From contig CM041197.1 of NCBI GenBank assembly GCA_023078555.1, forward strand, positions 4,547,810 through 4,611,809: a DNA stretch of 64,000 nt, given 5' to 3'. The notes beneath the pieces are model-generated. The model was given only the letters and a program-made list of their open reading frames with translations, had not been told where the DNA came from and ran no database searches. Below, piece after piece: positions 1 to 10,807 of this stretch. Source of the stretch: Ulva prolifera. Lineage: Eukaryota; Chlorophyta; Ulvophyceae; Ulvales; Ulvaceae. The position numbers were made by a program, and so were the translations under genes. Within the stretch, counting starts at the first letter, position 1. Each line of letters starts with the position of its first letter.

Positions 1-2300
1 CCTGCTGACCAGCAACGGTATTCTGCATCTCGTAGATCAAACTTCCTTCCGCAAGAGTCACAGCAGTCAAGTCTGCCAGTGCAAGTTGGCGTGATCACAC
101 TCACGAGCAGGGGCATCATTATGATGCTGGGTACCCGGTGTATCACCATATGCTTGAGGCCCCAATCCTGCCGGGCTATAGGGCTATAGGGCTAGGGCGT
201 GTGTGCCACTGGCAGTGGTGTGTATGTCTTCAAGTTCATGTGTCTGACACAAGGATAAAGGTGGCGGAAAGCACGAAAGCACGAAAGCAGCTAGCAAGCA
301 GGCTAGGAACGCATCCAGCAACTCGGGCCGCAGCAACCCGGTCTGCCTGCGTGCCTGTCTTCCCTGGTTGAGGAGCACCCAATGTGCAATAGTACTGTTG
401 CTGTAGTACTACTAGTGTACATGTGGGACCTGATACTGAAAAGATCTAGATTCTCAGTTGAACCTAGGTTCTCAATGGTGTGGTGTTTGCCTCAGGTATG
501 AGTACAGGCTGTACTCATTTATGCAGTCTCTGTCATACACACTGGCAGTGCAGCTCAATGCTGAGATATACCGGAACTCCATACTTGACTCCCACTGAGT
601 CAGGGCTGAAGCAGAAGCATATATATGTAGGCAGATTTGCGTGAGCAGGGATTGCATTGAGATGCCCGGCATGAGGCAAAAGTGCGTGCACGCATGTGTA
701 CACGCATCATCGCCACATGTACATGTGCCGGCCGGTCCTAAAGAGTCGACCAGTATCATGGCATGCCCACGTGTTCTCGTTATTTCGTCGTCAACGGCAC
801 GCCATTCACAATGCATGGAGCCTGCACGGCCAGGCTGGTGCTTCCACCACCCGCCTAGCGCGCTACGTGCCCTAAGTAGTGCTTATGTATATCAAAGAAT
901 GAGGATTCGGCATCGGTGAAGCTGTTTCACGACATAGCTGGCCAGCCGGGCCAACGATGCTGCGTGAATGCACAGAGTATCGAGCTTTTCAGGCATCACT
1001 TGCATCGGCTGCAAGCATCACGTTTCGAGCGTCAAAGGGTCCTATGTACAGTGACAACTGTCCCGTGGCGGCTGCCGTCACACCTCGGGCTGTGTGAACC
1101 TATCATGACATGTCCTAGCCCCTCAGCCATGCTTCGCCAGTGCACCGCGGCGCACCGCCACCGCGGTGGCGCTGGCGCTCGTGGCGGTACGCTGTAGAAA
1201 GCCTAGAGGGTCTACACATAGCATATGGTACTCGATATTTATCTCAGACATGGATCAGCGCTGTGTGACGTGAACGCTCCTGCGCAGCGGCACGCCGATG
1301 TTACCGAGAACATAAGGCAGGCCTCGCAGCCTGAAACAATCCGCTTGCGAATGAGATGTCATCCTACAATTTGATGCGGTTGTTGTTGAGCCTACGTAGC
1401 CTCTGTTTTAGCCCAAAACTACTCTGTTCCTGTGACATTGCAAGGGCATGTGCCAGCTCGTCCGCGAGGGTGTGTGTCTATCGCATCGCATGTCCGCTGA
1501 CGGGGCCTATCGATGATTTTTTGTTGTCAGTGCTTTGGCGTTGGCTCGCTGGTCAATGAGATGCTGGGTGCATGTGGCAAAAGCTCCGCAGCTGCTACTA
1601 GCTATGCTGACCTTTCCAATGGCCCGCAGCAGGATCGCTCACGCGTAAGCGCCGAAACTCAATCACGCCTTCGTTCAGAGCTGTAACATTGTATGATATT
1701 AGACTGTTCAGCTGCGAAGTAGCAACGGTCAGTCTGATCAGAGCTGGAGTCGTGGGCGACACCAGAGCCATGCGCGTTGCAAACACTCTGGAATGTGACG
1801 TTTCGCTCGTTCCAGCCCTCACCATGTAGCCTCGACACCAGTCCGACATTCCGTACTTCCAGGGTGACCAACAAGCGATCAAAGCTCCCTGAACGCTGGT
1901 CTATCACAGTTGCACGCAGTGCGCGCTGCAACCGGTGTTTGCGTGGCAACTAGCGGTGTCAGCAGTAGTCTGGTGCCTTTTCGATCAGTATCACATGCTA
2001 TGGATCGAATTTTTAGGACCGGATAAACATGAACCATGTGCCTGCTGTTTGCTTGTTTGTTTGCTCATTTATTTGGCTGGTTGTTAATATATTTATCCGT
2101 TTGAATATTAAACATATGTTTGTTTGTTTGCTTGCTTGGACCATGTTCTCATTCCTGTACCATATCTGGGGGCAAGGTTCACAGATAGCTGCATTGAGAG
2201 AGCAGCTTGTCCTGTGTTGGTTTAACGCCTTTCACTCCTCTACATGATTATACACTGGAAACTTAAAGTGTATAAATTCGCACTCCACAACGCAAGAATC
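1..2300. other. Intergenic, no gene recognised
   Basis: Short open frames occur on both strands but none has a recognisable domain, paired splice sites or a long uninterrupted reading frame. A TTTG-rich low-complexity stretch lies around 2040-2150 and reads as Phe/Val/Cys/Leu-rich peptide by chance. Nothing else is supported here. Confidence 0.6.
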
Positions 2301-2561
2301 CGATAAAGGAGCTAGCTCGCACTCAAATGCAGCAGCAACATTGTCTCAGAGTCAATGTTATGGATTGAACCAGTCACACATAAGCATGCTGGGGGAGGCA
2401 GGGGCGTCCCCGGGGTTGGGGTTGTTGTTGTGGTCTCAGTGTTTTTTGGCTTTGCAGCCTTGCCTGCGTGTGCTTTCGGGGCTCTTGCGCGTGGCTGATG
2501 GGCGGGGTGCGAGTGGGGGTGGGCATGTGAGTGTGCTTGTGGGTGTGGCATGGGGGGCTTG

Positions 2562-3780
2562 TGTTACAAGGACAAAGCCGGAGGGGCCGGTAGCACCGCC
2601 AGGACAACGGGGAAGCACACGAACAACGCAAAGCACACGCACACGCGATAGGAGAGCAACAGCCACCGCTAATCCGCTGAACCCAAGTCACAACAAGCAT
2701 CCACACACCTCCACAGTGCTTCGTTTGCTGAGAGCGTGATGGGTTTTCTGCGCGTGATGGGTGTGGCGTGTGTGGGTGTCTGGGTGTGTGCTTGGTCTGC
2801 TTGCTTCTTTCGCGGTGCTGCCCGCCTTGCCACCTTCATCCTTGTGACACACCTCCACAGGCACCTACCCCCACAGGCACCGACACACCCGCACACGCAC
2901 CCACATACCCCCACTCGCATCCCTCCTACACACCCCTACACGTGAGGGTGCTTGTTGTGCCTTGGCGTTGGCTGTTGCTCTCCTGCTACGTGCGCATTGC
3001 GTTGTTCGTGCTCTCCCTTTTGGTCCTGGCGGTGCTACCGGCCCCTCCGGCTTTTTCCTTTGTAACACACACCCCTACACGCTTCCACACACCCCCACCC
3101 CACACCCACGCACCCGCACCCGGTCAACCCCTGCGGCAATCCAGTGATATGACCGCTATACCACTGGACCACTTGACTTGCTGTATGACTATGGATCACA
3201 GCAGCAAACAGAGCTCATATTGCCACAACCCCCCCAAAACACGCACCCCTGCGCCAGCATGCAATACGACCCCGCGGCCCGCGCGGCCACGGCAGCCCAA
3301 GGTGGCGGCGTGGCCGGCGCCGGGGGGCTTATGCGTGGGCGTGTGCACATGGTTGTGGCCGGCGCGGGTGCTGACGTTGCGTGGGTATGTTGGTGTGTGT
3401 TGCGTGTGGCTGGTTGCGTACGCGTGGTCTGCGATTCCCCTGGTTGTTGCTCGCGGTGCTACATGCCTTGCTTTGTGCTTGTAACACATAAGCATGTATG
3501 CATGAGTCATGACTTCGGCTCATGACGTAGGCATGCATACACCGCGGTGTCGGGGTGTGCACCGAAGAAAAGATGCGACGGCACGCAACATGCGACATGG
3601 CTATGCGCGGTTTTGCCGTGACCAGGACGCCGGACTGAGGTGTCATGAGGCGTGTGCACTGCTGTATATGTAGTGCGGCCATGTATTACAAGGACAAACC
3701 CAGCGAGGCAGGTAGCACCGCACGACACAAACAGCTGCAGGGCCACCCCACACGTGATGCTGCACTCCCCTGCGTGGCCA
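2562..3780. repeat. Cluster of short repeats with TTACAAGGACA ends
   Basis: At least five related copies lie here in both orientations. The forward end (TGTTACAAGGACAAAGC-like) occurs at about 2562 and 3683. The reverse end (CTTTGTAACACA-like) finishes at about 2851, 3068 and 3488. The copy at 2562-2711 and the reverse copy at about 2948-3068 match over more than 100 bases, including an inner GGTAGCACCGCC block. The facing ends at 2562 and 2851 look like terminal inverted repeats of a small non-autonomous element. The region between copies is CACACA/TGTGTG-rich. The frames here translate to Cys/His/Pro-rich peptides and are probably not coding. Confidence 0.6.
3127..3172 (-). repeat. Foldback hairpin element with pol III A-box-like motif
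   Basis: The segment contains CCAGTGATATGACCGCTATA followed by CCACTGGA, so it can fold on itself. Its reverse complement contains TGGTCCAGTGG, which resembles a pol III A box. Nearly the same hairpin occurs at 45593-45637. I see no convincing B box or full cloverleaf, so this is not called as a tRNA. It may be the head of a tRNA-derived short element. Confidence 0.4.
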
Positions 3781-5012
3781 CGAGTGGCACAGTGGGCGTC
3801 CGGACTTTCGGCCGAGGCCGCAGTGAGCGGCGGCCGCCGTCGGAGGCGGCCACGTGCACCTCCGGGAGAAGCATGAACACGAAATGGCGCGATAATCATC
3901 GTACATGACTACGACAAATGCCTCGTCGGAGGTTACAGCTCAGTGATTGGGTAGGAGCAATATCAATCCCACTGCACGAGGATCTCTCACGAAGGCATCT
4001 TCAGTCATGAGCCGTGCCATCACCTGCCTGGTTGGTTCAAATCTGCACTGGGAGCAACGCAATTAATGATCAATCGCATATGTTGAAGTTGATTCGGATG
4101 AGATTCGGTTTCAGTGTTTTTTTTTCTCCCGTTCACTCTGTTGTTAACCACATCGCATATGCATGTGCGCACATGCGAGTGCTCAGTGCCGCTTCAGGGA
4201 GGACCTGTCTGATCATGCAGCCCTCCGCTTCGATCCATCAAGTATGTCGGGAACTGCGAGCACAAGAGTGAACTCGCATGCGTGTGCAAGGCCGCGTTGA
4301 GGTCCATCCGGCAACATGGGGACGTGGCCGCAGCGTGCGCGCGCTTTCGCCCGCGGGGCCCACATGAAAGCTGATCATGGCGCGGCCTCCCAATTGTTAG
4401 CTGTGTGAATCCGACAGGCCACCATCTAGAATGCACAGCGACCAAGCCTCATAGATTCACATCGCCATGATCACTGCGCTGCCTGCATCAAGAGAGCGCC
4501 GGTGCTAGCATATCTAGAGATAATTGAATTGCAGCAGGCATGCATTCAGCGCCCCAGGGACAGCGCCCAAAGGACAGTGGGCGCGGTTTAGTGTGATCGT
4601 GTGTGTATGTGTGTGTTGGCTTTGATTCGGATGAGATTCGCTTTCGATACTTAAGTGGTCAATTGACCGACCGAGTGTTTGTTTTCTCCCGTTCACTCTT
4701 TTGTAATTGGCCCCCAGCTGCCAGTGTGTGTGTACGTGAGTGTAGGGCCTACAGTGTAGGCTGCAGCTTGGTGGCCAGCAGTCCATTCAGAGCCGGCGGT
4801 GTGCCATGCCCAACAGCAAAGCCACTCGTGGTCTTGCTGAAGGTGCATGGCACACCACCCCCCTCCGAGGAGTCCGCGTGGCCCTGCTCACGTCTACCTT
4901 ATCCCTAGAGTCTGCCAGTGAGACACACTCATGTGGCACGGTGTAGGCTTCATTCGATCGTTTCGACCCAAACATGGTGCACTTATGGCCGTATATGGCC
5001 GCTACTAGCGCC

Positions 5013-5039
5013 TGTGTATGAGCTAGTAGCTCATACACA
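5013..5039. repeat. Palindrome, 13-bp arms
   Basis: TGTGTATGAGCTA and its exact reverse complement are separated by one G. It is intergenic and 750 bases downstream of the stop of reductase copy A. It could form a cruciform or hairpin; no function is evident. Confidence 0.7.
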
Positions 5040-5149
5040 TGAGCGGCTACCTGTGTAGACCGTGACTGTGACCTGTGAAGAGGACATTGACTCCGAATAA
5101 GTCCGAATAAATGGGACCACATACGCCGATACCGTGATGTCCATATCGA

Positions 5150-5290
5150 AAGGCCGCAATAGTGTTTGGCCGATCGCCCGTGGGGCGCCCTTGTGCAGCG
5201 AGTGGTGTGCTTGCTGCCGGCCCGGGTGCCGCTTGCGCTGCTTGCTGGTCTTTCGGTGCTGCCGCCTTGCCCCTTTTATTCTTGTCATAC
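5150..5290 (-). repeat. TTACAAGGACA-family repeat copy
   Basis: The right end reads TTATTCTTGTCATAC and is preceded by CGGTGCTGCCGCCTTGCC, matching the reverse-orientation copies at 2.8-3.5 kb. It is a degraded member of the short repeat family. Confidence 0.5.
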
Positions 5291-5785
5291 TTAGGGCCAC
5301 GCACCATGGTAATTAGGGCCACCCACCAGTGGTTGCCACGGTCACAGGCCCACGTGGACAGTCATGTCAAGTCACACGCCTCGACTGCCCAATTGAATGG
5401 GGCACAACAAGTGCATCATGATGATCGGCCGACATCGTCGAGCAGGCCTGAAAGACAAGAGCACGCACCTACGCGTGTCAACGTGTGAACCCCACACACG
5501 GCTCAGCAAATCCAGACTGCAGCTGACAGTACTTGGTACATATACTTCAGGACTATCAAGACAACAGGGCGCACACACACTGCAGGATACGGGTCAGTAA
5601 ATCCAGATTTACTTCACTTTACATACTGACGAGACTTACGCTACACACGCAGCAACACTCAACTACCAGTGGCTACTAGTGTCCAGCCTAAGGCAGGTGC
5701 CTGTCGGTTACTGCCGATCCCATGGCGGTGTCCCCTAAACAGGTGCATCATCTGCCTCATCCGGATCCCATGCTCTCTCCGGTGG

Positions 5786-8700
5786 CTAGTCTGACCATGA
5801 CGGGTTGCGATTGCTCCGGTGGATCACCTCGATCTCTTCCAGCGTCTCCTCGTCCAGCGGCAGGCCGATCGCACCGAGGTACTCGTCCATCTGCTCGACC
5901 TTGGTCTGGCCGGTGATGACCGAATCCACGTGCCACCGTGAGGACACCCTGCACACCAACACCAGCCACAGTGAGCTCCCACTCAGATGGTGTCTAGACC
6001 CTACACCACACACCCCTGGGTGCAGTGGACAGCTTGTTGCTGTGGACGCGTCGCCCCGCAGCCTCGGTGGGTGATCCTGTGGCTGCGCCTGTGCGCTGAC
6101 GGGCCACTGGCCTGTCTGCCGGGCGATCGCTTCATGCAGCAACATTCGGTCCCAGATGGCAACAAGGTGGCAATGTCTTCGAAACATGACTACGCATACG
6201 ATACCATGCATGCTTACGCAGATGCGCACGGATGTACCGCAGTCCGCTCGTCCCACTGGCAGGGCAAACATGTTACCAGTGCCGGCCTGACAGGTTTACA
6301 AAAACGTGAACGGGAGAAGACAAATATCACATGCATGACAGGTGACCACGTCTCGAGAAGTGGGGCCGACGGAGTGCTGGCTAGAGTGCGCACCAGGCGA
6401 TCGCGAGCTGCAGCAGGCTCAGGCCTTTGCGCTCCGCCAGCGCCTTGTACTTCTCCGCGGCCTCATGCATGGGCTGCGTTGCGTAGCGCGGCTGGAAGTC
6501 TGGCAGCGCAGTGTGCCGCGCGCCCTCCGGCTTCGCGCCGCCGAGGTACTTGCCGCTGAGGAAGCCCCCCGCGAGCATGCCGTACGGGAGCAGCCGCATG
6601 CCGTAGGCATGGCATGCCTCCGCCGTGTCGAGGTCGAAGCGCCTGCACCATGCGGGCTCCTCACTGCGTGCTCAGGACGTGTGGCCATACGCTGCCATAT
6701 GCATTTTGTACATGCGTTTGTACTTCATTTCTCTCTTAACAATGCATTGCGCCCATGCATGTACTGGAAAATAGCCAAACAGTGCTGCATGCATGCCGAG
6801 CATGCAAGTGTAGCTCCTTGAACACACCTCAGGCTTGTATATTCTTTTCATCTGACATACATGGCATGCACCTGCGGCACTGCGAAATGGAAGCATACCG
6901 GTCGGAGAGCGAATAATCGTTCTCCATTGTTATCGGCAGGGGCACCCCGAGGCGCTTGGCCGTCTCGCACATCATGGTGACGCCGTACGCCGTCTCGTTG
7001 CTCAGGCCCCAGTGCCGGATCTTCCCGGCCTCAATCAGCTCGCCGACCGCCTGCAGGGGCAGTCATGCATGCGCCGTATGCATACGCCACAACTCTGCGC
7101 CGTGTCCATGTGCAGCGAGTGTGAGCACCGCTGCAACAGCAGACCTGGCGAGCGGCAACATTCGTTGGAGAGAAGGAGACAGTTGGTGGCGGCTAATGGA
7201 CACCACAGTCTCGCCCGGACACCCAGCGAACGCAGCGTTATCTGACACTCACCAAACCAGTCCACCGCCTATGCAACTGATTTCTACTCTGCTACAGTCA
7301 TATACATACACATGCCGCTTGGAGCCACAGCTAACAAAACCTTGCAAACAAAGGTACCAGCTGTGCCGAAACAGCTGTCGCGGTTCAGCAGACTTGCGGC
7401 GAGGGGGGGGGGGGGGGGGGGGGGTGCGGCGGCGCGCCTGGACTTGTTCCTCAAACGAGGGCGCGGGGTAGGTGTCCTCGGGGTGGAACTGCGTGCCACC
7501 GAAGATGGGCACGTAGCGCGCCGGCCAGTGGAGGCCGAGGAGGTCGATGCGGTCCGTCTGCAGCCGCCGAAGCGAGCCGTCGACTGCGGCGAGGATGTTG
7601 GCGCGGTCCACCGCAGGGTTCGCCGCGCCCTCGTCAAACTCCTCCGTCCTGCACGGCGGTACCACATGTACACACGTGTTGAGGACTCGTCGTCAGGCCC
7701 GACCACGTGGAACGGCAGCAAACGCCTAGGTCTGAATTTTGGATGGCAGCCCTAAACATGCTGCAAGGTGACTCACTGCTGCACCTAACCCGCCGCTGGA
7801 GGGGGGGAGGGGGGATCTCGCCGCGCCTGAGCAAGGCTCGTTGCGAGGTGTGCGGCCAGTCCATGGTGCACGGTGCACGGGACGTATCAAGATGAATTGC
7901 TTTCTGATTTGCTTGGTGCGTTGCCATGATGTAGCTTGCCCCAGGCTGCTGCCGTTTGCTCTGCGCACAAGGCCGCAGAGGCGCCTCCAGCCACCATGCA
8001 CGTACGGCATGCATGTCTCACCCAAAGGTCTGTTGCCGTGCCACGCGTGCATGCGCGCTTGGTGCCCCAGGCAGTTGCCACGTAGCTCACGCATGCCGAG
8101 ATACGATGGGGGGGGCAGAGCCAGAGCAGCATAAGCAAGCACAGAAGGCGCAGCAGGCGCGGCAGGCGCACCGGTTGCCTGAGCAGAAGTTGGCTGGCAT
8201 GGGCCCCACCACCTGCATGCGCACGAGGGTTCAGACCCGGGAAGCAAGCACGTCCCGCATGCATGCATGCCGGCAACGCCGCTCCGAGGCACAGCGTGCT
8301 TTGCGGCACAGGCTTGCGCCACAGTGATGCCTGGGTCCAACAACCTCACGCAAGGAAGCGTGCCCGGGCCCGGGGGGGGATTGCTGACCTTTGTGCAGAT
8401 CACAAACTCATCACGGCAGCCTCGGTCCTTGAGCCATCGGCCGATCATCTCCTCCGACTTGCCAATGTATTCTGGGCCGGGTGGGGCTGGGTAGACCTCT
8501 GCCGTGGTGATGAAGTTCCCGCCTCGGCCTGCGCATGCAGTTAACTCATGCCTGGCAGCCTCATGCAGTGTCGTGCAGCGCACCTGCGCCATGGGCGCAG
8601 GCGAGCTTGACCAAGGGGAGTGATTGTGATCCCCAGCGCATGAAGGTTGCTTGGACTGCGACCAAACGAGCGTGTTGGGTGATGTGGTCAGGTGGCGCCC

Positions 8701-9530
8701 CGTGGTTCAAATATGCTTGACCTTGCGATGCATCAGTATCACGTCTGAAATCAGGCTCACCGGCATGCGGACCGCTCTAGACCAGCATACTGGCTGCAGT
8801 TGCGCATGACTTCTCTCGTTTCGTGGCGTGTTCCGTGCATGATACAGTGGAAGACGCTGAGATGTGGCTCACGAGTGAATTTGATGTGAACTTGGAAACG
8901 GAGCGCACAGTCGAAGACGGGCAGAGACAGTGCAGTGGTGCCACATCGTCGTGCAATTGCATCAACTGCAGCAACATGCTGTGGCGGTGCACAGCCAGAT
9001 GCGTCCGCGGAGGGCGACAGGCAATTGCGTGGACAAGGTGCGCACGCACAACGTCACTGAGAACGCACTCCTGTAGACATCCAGCTGCGCAACAGCCTCT
9101 TCCTCCGTGTTGGTGGATCCCATCATCTGCAAGGAAGGCCGGGCCATCTGCTGTGGTCCTTGCACGATGCGCAGACTGGACCACTCGGCGAGCTTGATGA
9201 TCATGTCGCGCAAAAGGATGTGCAATCAAAGGCACATGTAGATACAGAAAGAAAGCACAGACAGCTCATCTGCCGTTGAATTTTTATTACAGATGATCCT
9301 GTGTAGATATGGGCACAGTGGGAACATACCGCAGTGCCAATGCAGGCGACAGAGACCTCAAGATCGGAAGAGCCAAGCTGCACCTTCTTCAAGGTGGAAG
9401 CCCCCATAGCTTGACCCTCATCCATCACCGCGTTCAGTCGTACAGCGCGAGCGAAACGTTTACCGTGGCGCTGTTGCCCGCGAACCTGTCCGGTCTGTTG
9501 AAGTCTTGGGTGGCACCTGGCTGCTTTCAT
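5786..9530 (-). CDS. Aldo/keto reductase, Tas-like, tandem copy A
   Basis: Predicted NAD(P)H-dependent aldo/keto reductase of the Tas-like branch; the substrate cannot be read from sequence. Exons on the minus strand: 9530-9330, 9126-9069, 8528-8390, 7648-7438, 7050-6899, 6642-6394, 5948-5786, giving about 390 aa. Exon 1 carries [15 protein letters not shown] and exon 2 [11 protein letters not shown], as in the 'GTM..G..N.E' region of Tas. Exon 3 has TTAEVYP and ICTK and exon 4 LHWPARYVP, so Tyr, Lys and His of the catalytic tetrad are visible; the usual Asp position reads Thr (ITTAEVY), unlike the other copies. Exon 6 holds [20 protein letters not shown] sequence and exon 7 the [13 protein letters not shown] helix. 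The ATG at 9530 gives a basic, transit-peptide-like extension; ATG 9425 is the alternative start. The exon 4 donor is GC (CAG|GCGCGC), followed by a C-run. It is most similar to copy E. Confidence 0.88.
7400..7424. repeat. Poly-G tract in intron 4 of copy A
   Basis: An uninterrupted G run of more than 20 bases on the plus strand lies a few bases past the exon 4 donor. On the coding strand it is a C run. The exact length is unreliable in any assembly. Confidence 0.85.
7735..7790 (+). repeat. Dispersed repeat, GGATGGCAGCCC type
   Basis: It contains TGGATGGCAGCCCTAAACAT followed by GCTGCAAGG. Close matches occur at about 20125, 27638 and 52074. It is in intron 3 of reductase copy A. The element boundaries are not clear. 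Confidence 0.5.
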
Positions 9531-9699
9531 TTCGACCGGTGCACGTGTCGAGATAGTCACAACACGCAGACTGTAGACTGTCATCTGAGTCTGGACTGTT
9601 CTTACGGCAACTCCTTGCGTGCCAGCCTGTTGAGCGTGTGTCCAGCAAAATGCAGAGCTGCCTTCTGGACGCCTGCCACGAACGTCGATCACTCGTGGC

Positions 9700-10690
9700 C
9701 ACGTTATGTCACATGCGTCTAGACTGTGGTAGGCAACCTTCCTGAGCCACACCTTGTACACACACCATCGGGTCTGACAAAGCGAGATGCAAAACAGATT
9801 CACCACACAACGTCAACACACTCGACAGGGAGGGTCCCAGACCACATGCAATTGACAAAGCTGCAGCATGCATCCACCAGGCCTCGTAGAACAGCGCTGT
9901 TGCCAGCCAGGCCGTATTCGATAAGTTGACAAAATGTGTGAGCGGATCCTCGTCGGGATAGACAGCATGAACCATTCCACACTGACGTCGCAGCAGCAGA
10001 TTGGCATTGCCCCGTTTGCACAACGCAAAAGTGTTACACCTGTGCGGCAGTGCCGCGTTGACGCAGCCACCGCCGGCAGCGAAAGAATTGCGTGCATCAA
10101 ACGACTGCAAAAACAGATATGTTTGCAGACACAAGCAGTGCCATAGGCACGGCGGCAGCGCATCAACGCGACACTCCTCCCGCCGGGCAGCCACAGCTAT
10201 TGCAGAGCTCTCTACACGCCTCTGGGCTGGTAGGTCGCGATATTGCCATGCCAGCTTTTCGACGAGGACCTTCAGCACTGCTGGAACTGCAATGCAGCTG
10301 CCAGCCCTGTGCCCTCAGCCCACCCCCTGAGGCTCGCTCACTCGACGGGCAGCCAGAACAGATGTACATCAGATGCCCAAAAGCTGCCGGCCTACCCCAC
10401 CAGGCAGACGCTGGCAATAACTGCAGGAAAGAATCGTCTGTGCCAAGCGGCTGCCCCACCACCTCTTCCCGGCTCTCTCCTATCTGGAAACGCAAACATC
10501 AGCCAAAGCGAATGCCAGGCCACATTCAGGTCGGCGTGGCAGCGATGCAGCAGCTGCCTCGCAGGCGTGCAGCACACAGCCGCGGCCTCATCGCAAGGCC
10601 GACGGCCAGCAAGCCCATGAAATGTCCAAGACAACTCTGCGATTACTTCGGGTATAGGTCAAGGAAATTCAGCTTTGGAAGCTCTTGATA
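9700..10690 (-). CDS. Possible multi-exon gene, not recognised
   Basis: Three minus-strand stretches between copies A and B look coding. One begins after a TTTCCAG acceptor near 10492 and reads IGESREEVVGQPLGTDDSF. One lies near 10270-10215 and reads VLVEKLAWQYRDLPAQR after an AAG acceptor. One near 10000-9830 reads VYPDEDPLTHFVNLSNTAWL and continues with hydrophobic sequence that could span a membrane. I could not chain them with matching phases, nor find a clear start or stop. No family is recognised. It may be a decayed gene or part of the duplicated reductase flank. Confidence 0.25.
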
Positions 10691-10807
10691 AGCCGAGAAC
10701 CATTCAGTTCCGCAAATTGTGCCACGGGATCACTCTACCGCGCCATTGTAGCAAAGGAAACCCTCCGAGCGAGGCACACTGCGATTTAGGCTGTGGGCGC
10801 GAGGCGC

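Larger units (their letters stand above)
3900..5780. other. Intergenic, no gene recognised
   Basis: No supported gene. A near-duplicate sentence, GATTCGGATGAGATTCG, occurs at about 4091 and about 4623, each followed by TTTTCTCCCGTTCACTCT, which points to a degraded local duplication. A palindrome lies at 5013-5039 and a further TTACAAGGACA-family repeat ends at about 5290. Confidence 0.5.

Noticed and set aside
3127..3172. tRNA gene
   Set aside because: An A-box-like word is present, but there is no B box, anticodon arm or acceptor stem.
2341..3484. Overlapping His/Pro/Cys-rich open frames on both strands
   Set aside because: They come from CACACA/TGTGTG-rich repeat DNA. Several frames are open at once and none has a domain.
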